NCBI GenBank assembly: GCA_035504415.1
Contig: DATJRY010000003.1
Coordinates: forward strand, 99,661-163,660
DNA from: Candidatus Sulfotelmatobacter sp.
GTDB taxonomy: Bacteria; Vulcanimicrobiota; Vulcanimicrobiia; Vulcanimicrobiales; Vulcanimicrobiaceae
Direction of reading: 5' to 3'
Length of the DNA stretch: 64,000 nucleotides
In this document: positions 17,089 through 25,832 of the stretch, piece after piece
Layout: every line of letters starts with the position of its first letter
Numbering within the stretch: position 1 is the first letter of the stretch
Notes under the pieces: generated by a model
The model's database searches: none
Seen by the model: only the letters and a program-made list of their open reading frames with translations
What the model was told of the DNA's origin: nothing
Translations under genes and position numbers: made by a program

Positions 17089-17331
17089 GTGACCGAACAG
17101 ACCGCCGCCCCGAACCCCGAGATCGCCGCGTCGCGCCCGTCGAGCTTTCCGCTCGCCCGCACGCTGGTGTGGCTCGGCATCGCCGGGGCGTCCGCCGCGC
17201 TGACGTTCGTCGCGCTGCGCGCGACGATGCGCCGCGCTCCCGCCGCCGACGAGACGACGGAGCGCATCCAAACCCTCATCGAGGAAGCCAACCGGCTGAT
17301 CAAGGCGCTCGACGAGAAGAAGCCCACCTAG
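17089..17331 (+). CDS. Small membrane protein with C-terminal coiled coil
   Basis: An 80-residue protein from GTG 17089. A polar, Pro-containing N-terminus (~22 residues) is followed by one membrane helix (LVWLGIAGASAALTFVALRA), then a charged helical tail (DETTERIQTLIEEANRLIKALDEK) with heptad-like spacing suggesting a short coiled coil. No family recognised. It lies 33 bases after cheW, and its TAG stop overlaps the next gene's GTG by one base, so it is probably co-transcribed with the RNA methyltransferase gene. Its job is unknown; a membrane-tethered scaffold is a guess. Confidence 0.55.
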   Translation: MTEQTAAPNPEIAASRPSSFPLARTLVWLGIAGASAALTFVALRATMRRAPAADETTERIQTLIEEANRLIKALDEKKPT

Positions 17332-18821
17332 TGGCCCTTCGGCCGCCTCGCACCGTGTCCGGGCTCGTGCCGGGCACCGTTGCGTCGGTTCGGTTCACCG
17401 ATTTGCTCGCCAACGGGCAGGCCGTCGGCCGGATCAACGGGCTGGTCGTGTTCGTGAACGGGCCGCTGCCCGGCGAGCGGGCCCGGGTGCGGGTCACCCA
17501 GGTCAAGCCGAAGTACGGGGTCGGCGAGGTGGTGGCGTACGAGTCGCAGTCGGAGATGCGGGTCAAGCCGTTCTGCGGCGTGTTCGGCGTGTGCGGCGGC
17601 TGCCAGGTCCAGCACCTCGCCTACCCGGCGCAACTGGCGTGGAAAGAGCAGATCGTGCGCAGCGCGCTGCGGCGCATCGGCGGCTTCACCGACGTCGTCG
17701 TGCAGCGCGCGGTCGGGATGACGCACCCGCGCAACTACCGCAACAAGATGGCGCTGGTGGTCGACCACCAGGCCGGCGAGACGGTGTTCGGCTTCTATCA
17801 GGCGCGCTCGCACGCGCTGGTCCGCATCGACACCTGTCCGGTCGTCCTGCCGCAGCTCGACGCCGCCATCGGCGGCCTGTACGACGCGGCGCGCGCGGCC
17901 GATTCGCGCGAAGCGTTCGCGAACGCCAAGCACGCTATCGTGCGCGCCGGCGCGGCGACCGGGCAAGCCGTGCTCTCGATCACCACGGAGCGCCAGTCGC
18001 CGGCGATCGCGCAGCAGGCCGCGGCGATCGCGCGCCGCGTGCGCGGCGTGGTCGGCATCTCGAACTCGTTCGAGCCGCGCACCGCGAATGCCGTGCTGGG
18101 CCGCAGGATGCTCTACCCCTGGGGCCAGCGCGAGATGGAAGAGACGATCGAAGGCGTGCGCTACCGCGTCTCGCCGGCCTCGTTCTTCCAGGTCAACAGC
18201 GAGATGGTCGGGCGCATCTTCCGCTTCTTGGCGCCGGGGGTCAAGCCGGGCCGCACCATCGTCGATCTGTACTGCGGCGCCGGAACGTTCGCGATCTACT
18301 TCGCCTCGCGCGGCGCGCAGGTCGTCGGCGTCGAGGAGAACCCGGCCGCCGTGCGTGAGGCGCGCGAGAACGCGTCGGCCAACGCCGTCGAGGCCCGGGT
18401 GGTGTTCGTTGAAGGCCGCGTCGAGGGCGCCGTCGCGAACAAGCACGGGAAAGAAGCACTGGCGAACGCCGAGATCGTGTTCCTGGACCCGCCGCGCAAG
18501 GGCAGCGACGCCGCCACGCTCGACGCGATCGCGTCGGTGCCGGTCCCGAACATCTGGTACCTCTCGTGCAACCCCGCGACGCTGGCGCGCGACCTGGCCT
18601 ATCTCGCCAAGCACGGGTACAAGCTCGGCGTGGTGCAGCCGTTCGACATGTTCCCGCAGACCGGCCACGTCGAGACGCTGGTCACGCTGCACCACGTGGC
18701 CAAGGAGGCCGAGGTGCCGCGGACCGAGCGCGAGCCGACCCCGTGGGACGAGCAGATACCGCTGTGGCCGCCCGACGACCCGTTCGCGGCCCACGAATAC
18801 CCCGACTTCGTCGAGCAGTAG
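17331..18821 (+). CDS. 23S rRNA (uracil-5) methyltransferase, RlmD/RlmCD-like (TrmA family)
   Basis: A 496-residue TrmA/RlmC/RlmD-family enzyme that methylates C5 of uracil in RNA with SAM. An N-terminal TRAM domain (about 5-65: DLLANGQAVGRINGLVVFVNG) is followed by an iron-sulfur cluster site with cysteines in CGVFGVCGGCQ, a central domain (PRNYRNKMALVV; SPASFFQVN), and the Rossmann methyltransferase domain with DLYCGAGTFAI, the FLDPPRKG motif and the catalytic-Cys motif SCNPATLARDL. All key residues are present. The C-terminal ~35 residues (Pro/Glu/Asp-rich) extend beyond the usual end. Start is GTG 17331, overlapping the small gene by one base. Whether its target is 23S U1939, U747 or tRNA U54 cannot be told from sequence; no other family member is in the window. 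Confidence 0.9.
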   Translation: MALRPPRTVSGLVPGTVASVRFTDLLANGQAVGRINGLVVFVNGPLPGERARVRVTQVKPKYGVGEVVAYESQSEMRVKPFCGVFGVCGGCQVQHLAYPAQLAWKEQIVRSALRRIGGFTDVVVQRAVGMTHPRNYRNKMALVVDHQAGETVFGFYQARSHALVRIDTCPVVLPQLDAAIGGLYDAARAADSREAFANAKHAIVRAGAATGQAVLSITTERQSPAIAQQAAAIARRVRGVVGISNSFEPRTANAVLGRRMLYPWGQREMEETIEGVRYRVSPASFFQVNSEMVGRIFRFLAPGVKPGRTIVDLYCGAGTFAIYFASRGAQVVGVEENPAAVREARENASANAVEARVVFVEGRVEGAVANKHGKEALANAEIVFLDPPRKGSDAATLDAIASVPVPNIWYLSCNPATLARDLAYLAKHGYKLGVVQPFDMFPQTGHVETLVTLHHVAKEAEVPRTEREPTPWDEQIPLWPPDDPFAAHEYPDFVEQ

Positions 18822-18829
18822 ACGGGCGG

Positions 18830-20767
18830 CTAGCGCCGCGCTTGCAGGACGTTGATCCACCCGTCAGGCCAGCTGCCGTTCGGGTTGCGCATCGCGTGAT
18901 ACAGGCCGGCCGGCTCGTCGACGGCAAGGACGTGCAAGAAGCGGTTCCCGTCGAACGCGACGGCGGTTTGTACGCTGCGATCGAGCGTCGGGAGGCGTTC
19001 GCCGCCGATCGCGCCGTTCACGTTGCCCCACGCGTCCCAGGCCCCGGTCGTCCGCCGGATCGTGTGCCACAGCGCGCCGCGCTGATCGATCGCCGCCACG
19101 TGCAGCTCGGCGTTGTCGCAGGCGATCGCGGCGAAGCGCAACCGCCCGAGCTTCGCACCCGGTACGTGCGCGTCGACGTCGCGCCACGGCGCGGACCAGG
19201 TGCCGTTCGCGAGGCGCTGGGCGTGCCAGAGCCGCGCGTCCTGGTCGAGCGCGATCAGGTGGAGGTCGCCGGCATGGCTGGCCGCCGCCGCGACGAGCAC
19301 GACCGGACCCAGTGCGGTACCGGCGCCGCGTTCGAGCGCGCCGTTGACGTCGAGCCACGGATCGGGCCAACTGCCGTTCCCGTCGCGTCGCGTCAGCCAC
19401 GGCCGGCGGAGCGCATCCAGCGCGACGACCCACAGGTTGCCGCGCACGTCGGTAGTGCCGGTGACGTAGCTGATCTGACCGATCGAAGGATGACCGGCGC
19501 GCTGCACCTGCGCCTGAACGTCGCCCCACGCGTCCCACTTGCCGTTCTTCTGGCGGATCGAATGCCATAGCGTGCCGGCCTGGTCGATGAGCAGCCCGTT
19601 GACGCGCTCGTCGGAGAAGGTCGCGGCCGCGACGAGCAGCTTCGTATGCGGAGGCCCCGACGGGGTGATGCTCTCGAACGGGGTCCACGAACCGTTCCCG
19701 TTGCGCTGCGTGTGAAACACGAGGGCCTGTTCGCTGACGATGAAGGCGTGGAAGTCGCCCGACGGACCCGCCGCCGCGGCGGCGAAACCGGTCGGTCCCT
19801 GCAGAACGAGCACCCGGTACGCATAGCCGTGGATGCCCGCGTACACGTTGTAGCCGTCGGTTGCCAAGCGGGTCTCGTAGTCGCCGCCCGGCACGCCGAA
19901 GAGGCTCGCCAAGAGCACGCTGCGGCCGATCGCCCCGTCCCGCGGATTGAGGTCGAAGAGGTAGCCGTTGCTGCCGACGATGAGCCGGTCGGCGAAAGGC
20001 AAGACGTCGACGCGCGGCCAGGTCGAGGACACGGCCCGGTTCCAGCTCGCGCGCTTCCAGTCGTTGCGGTCGATACCGTACGCGTAGCCGTGAACGCCGG
20101 CGTACACGAACTTCTCGTCGGCGGCGACGCGCGTCGTGTAGTCGCCGACGCCGACGCGGCTGCTGACGAGCAGGTTGTGCTCGATCTTGCCGCCGGTCGA
20201 GATCTGGTAGACGTAGCCGTTGCTGCCGGCGAAGATCCGCTGCTGCGCGAAGACGACGTTGACGGGCTGGTAGGCGGCGGTGCCGCCGACGGCGACGTCC
20301 CAGCGGGCTCGGCGCCAGTCGCCGAGATCCAAGCCGTAGACGTATCCGTGCATGCCGATGAACAGTGAACGACCGTCGCTCGCCAGGCTCGGGCGGTAGT
20401 CCCCGGTGCCGAACCTGCTGCCGAGCAAGAGCTCGTGCACGATCCTGCCGTTGCCCGGATCGAGCTCGTAGAGGTAGCCGTTCGAGCAGGCGAAGAGCCG
20501 CGCGCCTTGGATGAGCACGGCAGTGGGCTCGAACTTGCCGGTTCCACCGACGCCCGTCGTCCAGGCGGGGCGCGACCAGTCGTTGCGCGCGATCGCGTAG
20601 ACGTAGCCGTGAACGCCGACGTACAGCCGGCTGCCGTCGGCCGTCACCGCGGTCGTATAGTCGCCGATCCCGATCGCGTCGGTCACGCGCAGCTTGTGGC
20701 GCACCGCGCCGGTGAGCGGATCGAGCTCGAGCGCGAAGCCGTTCGTGCCCAGCAGCATCGCGCTCAT
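18830..20767 (-). CDS. Beta-propeller protein with C-terminal tectonin/sialidase-like repeats
   Basis: A 645-residue protein of two beta-repeat halves. The N-terminal ~360 residues alternate G-[VM]-HGY-x-Y and SNGY-[LV]-[YF] motifs at regular spacing, with D-L-x-x-W-x-R-A turns, which looks like a PQQ-type beta-propeller. The C-terminal ~280 residues repeat a lectin-like unit (LWHSIRQ.NGKWDAWGDV, LWHAQRLANGTWSAPW, GLYHAMRNPNGSWPDGW), as in tectonin or PLL-type sugar-binding propellers. No signal peptide is evident. The ATG at 20767 overlaps the stop of the upstream DUF4157 gene by 4 bases, so the two are translationally coupled and likely work together. Carbohydrate binding is inferred from the repeat type only. 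Confidence 0.75.
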   Translation of the reverse strand: MSAMLLGTNGFALELDPLTGAVRHKLRVTDAIGIGDYTTAVTADGSRLYVGVHGYVYAIARNDWSRPAWTTGVGGTGKFEPTAVLIQGARLFACSNGYLYELDPGNGRIVHELLLGSRFGTGDYRPSLASDGRSLFIGMHGYVYGLDLGDWRRARWDVAVGGTAAYQPVNVVFAQQRIFAGSNGYVYQISTGGKIEHNLLVSSRVGVGDYTTRVAADEKFVYAGVHGYAYGIDRNDWKRASWNRAVSSTWPRVDVLPFADRLIVGSNGYLFDLNPRDGAIGRSVLLASLFGVPGGDYETRLATDGYNVYAGIHGYAYRVLVLQGPTGFAAAAAGPSGDFHAFIVSEQALVFHTQRNGNGSWTPFESITPSGPPHTKLLVAAATFSDERVNGLLIDQAGTLWHSIRQKNGKWDAWGDVQAQVQRAGHPSIGQISYVTGTTDVRGNLWVVALDALRRPWLTRRDGNGSWPDPWLDVNGALERGAGTALGPVVLVAAAASHAGDLHLIALDQDARLWHAQRLANGTWSAPWRDVDAHVPGAKLGRLRFAAIACDNAELHVAAIDQRGALWHTIRRTTGAWDAWGNVNGAIGGERLPTLDRSVQTAVAFDGNRFLHVLAVDEPAGLYHAMRNPNGSWPDGWINVLQARR

Positions 20768-22662
20768 CGGTAGAGCAAGACCTCGACGGGCTTGTAACGC
20801 GTGTCGGGCAAGCTCGTGTTCCACACCTCCGAGAAATCGAAGTCGCGCGAGGGAATCCCGAGCCGCGGCGAGGCGAAGCGCGTCAGCAGCGTCTTGAGGG
20901 TCGGCACGAAGTTCGAGAAGGAGTTGAACGCGAAGCTTTTCTGCTGTTCGTTCCACGTGCGCAAGTCGGTCACGTTCGTACTGCTCGAGCCCGCGCGATT
21001 GGGGAAGTGCCGCCGGATCGCCTCGGTGGTGATGCTCGAGGAGCCGTTGGCGAGGATGTCGAGCAGCGCTTGCTGCGAGAGATGCGCGGTGCTGCTGGTC
21101 GCCTGCACCCCGTTGCGGCCGTTGGCGCCCGTCAGGAGCGTGTCGTCGCCCCAGACTTCGTAGGGCGTCGGCGTCGCCAACGAGCTGACCCAGGCCGAGG
21201 TGGCGTTGTAATGGTCGTGCAGGCTCGCCGAAGCGAGCTGGGCGGCCGCGCTGGTCATGAACGTGAGGAATTGCTGGTACGTGTCGCCGGCGCCGGCGAT
21301 TCCGGTCGCTGCAAGGCGTCCGTAGAAGGTGAGCTGCTCGTCGGCGGTCTGCGGATCGTTCGAGGGACCCATCCCGTTCGGATCGTACAGCTGCGACCCG
21401 GCCAGCCCCGGTTGCTGCTTCGCCGTCATGTTCTTGATGCGGTCCCAATCGGCGACCGGTAAGAGCGATTGGCCGGCGGCCCACTCGACGAACCACTGCA
21501 TCACGAGCGTCTTGTTCACGAGGTGGCCGGCGGCGAACGAGTCCTGGAGAAAGTGATCCGCATAGCCATGGAAGACCCAGGCGTCGTGCGTGAGCCGAGC
21601 GCGTTCGCCGCTGTCGGGCGCGTTGTGGGCACGGCGGGCGAGGTCGCGCGCGATGATGTGATTCGCCTGCCAGCGGTACCACGAGAACGGCGCGAAGTGG
21701 CAGGCGTTGCGCGCGAGCAGACCCTGGTAGTGGTCGGACCCGTTGATTCCCAGGCCGAACGTCAAGCTGTCGAGCGCCATCGTCTCGACCAACGCGTTGA
21801 CCATACTCAGCTTCCACGGCGCCGCCGCCGCGCGCGCGAAGGTGACGTTCGGGTTTCTCCCGCTCCGCAGCAGCGTGAGCTGGTTGTAACCCTCTTGTCG
21901 AATGCACTGCAAGACCGGCACCGTGATCGCCGCCGGCAACGTGTCGAGCGCGATCGGGTTCGAGAGGTAGTCGGGCAGCGCGTTGAGCTCACCATAGGTG
22001 ACCAGAACGTTGTCCGGTCCCAAGCGCAGCGTGCGAATCCACGGCGAGAGCGCTTGGACGTCGCGCTCGGTGACGCTGTCCGGGTTGTACTGCCATTTCT
22101 GGAGCAGCGCGATCTGGTTCGCGAGGATCGCGTCGCGACGGGACCCGTGCGTCGAAATCTCGATCAGGTCCGGCGTGGGCCCGTCGCCGAGTAGACGGTG
22201 CTCGTACGAGACGTGGCGCTGGATGACGTCGCTCAGGCCGGCGGGCGGCGTCGAGCTCGCGCCGCCGACGACGAGCCCGCCGTGCAGCGCGCGTGCACCG
22301 AGCGCGTCGGCGGACCGTTCCGCGAGGGGCGAGTCGAGGACGCGCGGCGGGTGTGTACGATCCGGCGCTGGTCGACGGCGCGCCTGCTGCAAGACGTGCA
22401 CGATCTCGTGCGCGATCAGCAGCCGTCCCGCATCCGTGTCGGGCGCAAAGCAGCGCGAGCGAACGACGACGTGCGCGCCGCACGCGAACGCGTCGGCTTG
22501 CAACGCCTGCGCGAGCTGATCCGTGCGCGCGTCGTGATGGATGCGGACCGCACGGAGATCGGTCGCGAACGCCGCTTCGAGAACGGCTCGCAGCGCCGGC
22601 GCGAGCGGCTCGCCGCCACACGCGAGCGAACGCAGCGCTTCACCTACACCCGAAGGTACCAT
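20764..22662 (-). CDS. DUF4157 (eCIS-core) putative metallopeptidase with phospholipase C-like domain
   Basis: A 632-residue protein. Residues about 18-93 match the DUF4157/eCIS-core domain: PLAPALRAVLEAAFATDL, VRIHHDA, DAFACGAHVVV, FAPDT.AGRLLIAHE, with the zinc motif H85-E-I-V-H89 followed by VLQQ. This domain is common in proteins linked to extracellular contractile injection systems and other secreted toxins. After a linker, a second region (about 290-395) has several His/Asp in helical context (ANHIIARDL, HDAWVFHGYADHFLQD, FAAGHLVN), reminiscent of zinc-dependent phospholipase C or S1/P1-like folds. No signal peptide. Start is ATG 22662 with gggggg upstream. No sheath, tube or baseplate gene is nearby, so an injection-system role is inference. 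Confidence 0.75.
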   Translation of the reverse strand: MVPSGVGEALRSLACGGEPLAPALRAVLEAAFATDLRAVRIHHDARTDQLAQALQADAFACGAHVVVRSRCFAPDTDAGRLLIAHEIVHVLQQARRRPAPDRTHPPRVLDSPLAERSADALGARALHGGLVVGGASSTPPAGLSDVIQRHVSYEHRLLGDGPTPDLIEISTHGSRRDAILANQIALLQKWQYNPDSVTERDVQALSPWIRTLRLGPDNVLVTYGELNALPDYLSNPIALDTLPAAITVPVLQCIRQEGYNQLTLLRSGRNPNVTFARAAAAPWKLSMVNALVETMALDSLTFGLGINGSDHYQGLLARNACHFAPFSWYRWQANHIIARDLARRAHNAPDSGERARLTHDAWVFHGYADHFLQDSFAAGHLVNKTLVMQWFVEWAAGQSLLPVADWDRIKNMTAKQQPGLAGSQLYDPNGMGPSNDPQTADEQLTFYGRLAATGIAGAGDTYQQFLTFMTSAAAQLASASLHDHYNATSAWVSSLATPTPYEVWGDDTLLTGANGRNGVQATSSTAHLSQQALLDILANGSSSITTEAIRRHFPNRAGSSSTNVTDLRTWNEQQKSFAFNSFSNFVPTLKTLLTRFASPRLGIPSRDFDFSEVWNTSLPDTRYKPVEVLLYR

Positions 22663-22835
22663 TGCCTACCCCCCGGCAGAGACTTCCGCGTGTCCGTAGG
22701 CGGGTGCCTGCCGCCCGGCTCGAAGGGCATGGACACCGGGCCGCGGGACCCCTCGACTCGGACAACCCGTTGTCGGTGGTCGAGCCGGCGGCCGGATGGT
22801 AGGCTGAGAAAAACGCTGCTTTCGAGGAGGGTCGT

Positions 22836-24455
22836 ATGGGTGTGCTTCGCGCTGCGTTCACGTTCGTCGTCGTCGTCGCGTGCGCGCTCGGCGGCGGCGT
22901 CGCCGGTCTGCTCGCCGTCCACGGCGCCACCAGCCCGGCGGCGCTGGCGGCGCCGGCCGCCGTCGCCTACGTCCCGATCGATCCGGCGGACTACATCTCG
23001 ACCAAAGCCGCCACGGCGATCGCGACCGCGCAGAACGACGCCGCCGCGCAAGCCCACGCGGCGCGCATCTGGTCCGGCCTGACGCGGCGCACCAACCAGA
23101 GCGTCGACGGCGTGCGGCTGGCGACCTACGACACCTGGTACTCGCCGTGCGACGTCTTCCCGGACAACCCCCCGGACTGTCAGGTCAACAACGCCAACCC
23201 CTCTCAGGCGACGCCGACTCCCGCGCCGGGCGGGCACTTCGCGCTCGCCGCGCAGCCGAACCCGGCCGGGCGGCGCGCGTTCGTCGTTCCGGTACAGTTC
23301 TTCCACGAGCCCTCGCTCGCGCCGAGCGACGTTTTCTCGCTGGTCAAGTACAATCGTGAGATGGCCTCGTTCGTCGGGCAGTACGCGAACGGGCAACAGC
23401 TGGCGGCGCTGATCGGTCAAGGGACCGCGGAGATCCCCGACTCGATCTCGCCGCGCGCGATCATGACCAAGCCCGTCTACGAGCTGCTGCACACGACCAA
23501 GCCGACGGTGCTGCAGGTCTGGGCCGGACCGGGTCTGAGCGTTCCGCCGAGCTCGACCAGCGCGATCTTCACGCCGGGGCCGGACACCTGGAAGACGATC
23601 GTGGTCGTCGTGCCGCCGGGCGTGCGGTACACGCCCAAGCCCGAGCACGTGTGCGTCAACACCTACGACGAGAACGGGAACGGCACCGGTCACTACTGGA
23701 CGACGGCGACGCCCGAGAAGGTGGTGCCGCTGAGCGATTTCTACGCGCTGCCGGCAAACGCGCAGACGATCCAGAACGTGCAGAACGCGCGCGCGACGTT
23801 CGCGCGCCTGCACCGGCTGCGCTTCCCACGCTTGGGAGCGACCGCGAGCGCGAAGTTCAGCTGCCCGCTCGAGACCTTCGACGCCGGCAGCTCGGTCGAA
23901 GCGCTGGTCGCGATGCACGTCGCGACCGCCGAATACCCGCACGTGTGGACGTGGGAGACGTTCTGGTATCAGCCGCTGGCGAAGGGGCTGCCCGGCGCGG
24001 TCGGACCGTTCGCGCACTTCGACGCGAAGACGGCCTGGTGGACGCAGGACGGCAATCGTTTCCGCTACACGTTCAACCCGTATCTCGAGGCCGGCTTCGG
24101 GCGCTGCGTCTTCTTGACGAACACGTGGCCAGGCAACGGCGCGACGCCCGGACCGTGCACGGGGACGCTGCCGCCCGCGTCGCCGACGCCGCCGTCGCTC
24201 GCCGCGGGGGCGCCGCTGCCGGCCGCGACGAACGTGCCGGTGCCCAACCTCGGGCGCACGACGAACTGCATCTCGTGTCACGAGAACGCGACCTACACCG
24301 TGCTCGGGAGCAAGGCGAATCCGGGCCCGGGCTACGTGGCGCACGACAAGCAGCCGCAAGCGAAGGTGCCGCAGTCGATCTTGGTGCTGAACCTGTGGAG
24401 CTTGGCCAACGACGCGCCGGCGCCCCCGAGTCCGAGCCCGACGGCCACGCCGTAG
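22836..24455 (+). CDS. Secreted protein with a C-terminal c-type heme motif
   Basis: A 539-residue exported protein starting at ATG 22836 after gaggag. An N-terminal hydrophobic segment (FVVVVACALGGGVAGLLAV) is a signal peptide or anchor. Near the C-terminus C478-I-S-C481-H482 is a CxxCH heme attachment site; no second CxxCH is seen. The middle is rich in Trp, Tyr and Pro (YSPCDVFPDNPPDC, VWTWETFWYQPLAKG, FNPYLEAGFGRCVF). Several extra Cys may form disulfides. It resembles large periplasmic proteins annotated only as cytochrome c family; I cannot name a substrate. The tail is Pro/Ser-rich. It is divergent from the DUF4157 gene across a 173-base gap with no clear promoter, and no redox partner gene is adjacent. 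Confidence 0.6.
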   Translation: MGVLRAAFTFVVVVACALGGGVAGLLAVHGATSPAALAAPAAVAYVPIDPADYISTKAATAIATAQNDAAAQAHAARIWSGLTRRTNQSVDGVRLATYDTWYSPCDVFPDNPPDCQVNNANPSQATPTPAPGGHFALAAQPNPAGRRAFVVPVQFFHEPSLAPSDVFSLVKYNREMASFVGQYANGQQLAALIGQGTAEIPDSISPRAIMTKPVYELLHTTKPTVLQVWAGPGLSVPPSSTSAIFTPGPDTWKTIVVVVPPGVRYTPKPEHVCVNTYDENGNGTGHYWTTATPEKVVPLSDFYALPANAQTIQNVQNARATFARLHRLRFPRLGATASAKFSCPLETFDAGSSVEALVAMHVATAEYPHVWTWETFWYQPLAKGLPGAVGPFAHFDAKTAWWTQDGNRFRYTFNPYLEAGFGRCVFLTNTWPGNGATPGPCTGTLPPASPTPPSLAAGAPLPAATNVPVPNLGRTTNCISCHENATYTVLGSKANPGPGYVAHDKQPQAKVPQSILVLNLWSLANDAPAPPSPSPTATP

Positions 24456-24495
24456 GGCAGCAGTAACGCCCAGCGCGGAAGCCGTAGAGTCCCGC

Positions 24496-25230
24496 GTGGG
24501 AAGAATCGTCGCCTTTCACCTGCCGGCGCGGGATCTCGAACGCGCAGCGGGGTTCTACACCAAGGTCTTCGGGTGGGAGCTGATACGCGACGACAACTCG
24601 CCGACGCCGTACGCGACCGATCCGGGCGGCACGGGCCGCGCGGTCGCCGGGGCGATCATCGCGCGTACCGAGACGGTCAAACAACCGGTCCCGGTGTTGG
24701 CGGTCGACGACGTCGACGCGACGCTCGCGCGGCTCGAGCGCCTGGGCGGCCACGCCGAGCCGGGCGCCAGCGGCGAATTTCGCTACGCGCGGGACTCGGA
24801 AGGCAACGTGCTCGGCCTCGCGCTGCGCGCGGGGGTGCGGCTCGGCGCGAGCGAGACCGGCGTGGGACGCTTCCTCAACCTGCACCTGCCGGCCGACGAC
24901 ATCGTGCGGGCGACGGTGTTCTACAGCGAACTGTTCGGCTGGGAGCTGCGCGCGACGCCGGGGGCGGTGCCCTACATCGTGACCAACCTCGCCCAGCTCG
25001 ACGGCCCCGGCCTCGAAGCGGCGATCGTGCAGCGCGCCGAGCCGATCAAGGCGCCCACCCCGACGATCGAGGTCGACTGGATCGACGACGTCATGACGAC
25101 GCTGGCGATGAACGAGGGCCAGGTGGCGCAAGTGAACGACATCGCCGACGTCGGCCGTTTCGGCTACGCGAAGGACTCCGAGAGCAACACGATCGCGCTG
25201 CTCCAGCGCAGCTTCTTGCTGCGGAGCTGA
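24496..25230 (+). CDS. Double VOC (glyoxalase/bleomycin resistance-like) domain protein
   Basis: A 244-residue protein with two vicinal-oxygen-chelate domains in tandem. Domain 1 (about 1-118) starts IVAFHLPARDLERAAGFYTKV and domain 2 (about 122-240) starts LNLHLPADDIVRATVFYSEL, each followed by FGWEL. Metal-ligand candidates are His8 and its equivalent in domain 2, plus acidic residues at strand ends; one ligand set may be incomplete. The family covers isomerases, dioxygenases and resistance proteins, so substrate is unknown. Start is GTG 24496. The stop is followed directly by a strong terminator hairpin, so the gene is probably monocistronic. Confidence 0.8.
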   Translation: MGRIVAFHLPARDLERAAGFYTKVFGWELIRDDNSPTPYATDPGGTGRAVAGAIIARTETVKQPVPVLAVDDVDATLARLERLGGHAEPGASGEFRYARDSEGNVLGLALRAGVRLGASETGVGRFLNLHLPADDIVRATVFYSELFGWELRATPGAVPYIVTNLAQLDGPGLEAAIVQRAEPIKAPTPTIEVDWIDDVMTTLAMNEGQVAQVNDIADVGRFGYAKDSESNTIALLQRSFLLRS

Positions 25231-25262
25231 AGAGCGCGCCGGGCGGCTGCCCGACGCGCTCT
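25231..25262. terminator. Bidirectional hairpin terminator between convergent genes
   Basis: AGAGCGCG (25231-25238) pairs with CGCGCTCT (25255-25262), and CGGGC (25240-25244) with GCCCG (25249-25253), with one C/A mismatch and a GGCT loop. The stem lies directly after the VOC stop codon and before the end of the convergent tail-collar gene, so it can serve both. There is no long T-run on either side. Confidence 0.65.
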
Positions 25263-25289
25263 TCGCGACCGTGCGTCTTCGGTGCGCCG

Positions 25290-25820
25290 TCAGTTGCGCG
25301 AGGGGAAGATGCCGACCAACGCGATCTCGAACGAGATGCACAGGTACGGCTGCTGGATGCCGAACGGCACGTTGCCGCCGGCGTTGCCGAGCATCGTCGG
25401 CTTCATGGTCGTGTTGGTGGCGGCGTTGGAGTAGATCTCCGGCTTCTGGCCGTTCTGCTCTGCCCCCGGGAGGTGGTTGGTCGGCGTGATCTGGTTCGAG
25501 AGCGAGCTCACCGCGTTCACCAGGTGGTTGTGCCGCGGTAGATTGTTCAGCGACAGGCCGACGTTTTCGCTCCCGCCGGCCTGGCCGATCACGTAGGTCG
25601 AGAGGCCGAGTCCGGTGCCTTGGTGGATCGGAAAACGGCTCTGCATGTTGGGAAGCTGAAACGTATTTACCCCGTTGCCGCCGTAGTACGTGCCGATGAC
25701 CGAGAACAAGGCCGTATTCGTCTGAATCGCGAGCGTCTGTCCGTTGCACAACTGCCAGCCGTAGACCGCGAAGTTGCCGGCGAACATGCCGATGGTGGCG
25801 ATGTAAGGAGGATAGTACAT
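25290..25820 (-). CDS. Phage tail-collar domain protein (Mdp-like), cluster A copy 2
   Basis: A 176-residue tail-collar protein. It has the family pattern: IGMFAGNFAVYGWQLCNGQTLAI near the N-terminus in place of the usual FAGNFAPxGW, then ALFSVIGTYYGGNG, FQLPNMQSRFPIHQG, LNNLPRHNH and a C-terminal PYLCISFEIALVGIFPSRN. Such proteins, named after the microcystin-dependent protein, share the collar fold of phage tail fibres but are usually chromosomal and of unclear function. It is the second of two collar genes 12 bases apart, downstream of a large lipoprotein on the same strand. A 98-base part of the gene is nearly identical to its neighbour. Upstream of the ATG is gagagg. Confidence 0.85.
   Translation of the reverse strand: MYYPPYIATIGMFAGNFAVYGWQLCNGQTLAIQTNTALFSVIGTYYGGNGVNTFQLPNMQSRFPIHQGTGLGLSTYVIGQAGGSENVGLSLNNLPRHNHLVNAVSSLSNQITPTNHLPGAEQNGQKPEIYSNAATNTTMKPTMLGNAGGNVPFGIQQPYLCISFEIALVGIFPSRN
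25424..25521. repeat. 98-bp near-identical block shared with 25967-26064
   Basis: This stretch inside the second cluster A collar gene differs at only three positions from 25967-26064 in the first, while the flanking parts of the two genes diverge much more. That suggests recent gene conversion or selection on this Asn/Gln-rich middle segment. Confidence 0.8.
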
Positions 25821-25832
25821 GAACCGTCCTCT

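Noticed and set aside
18830..22662. Complete extracellular contractile injection system
   Set aside because: Only the DUF4157 protein and its partner are present. No sheath, tube, baseplate or AAA+ genes are in the window.
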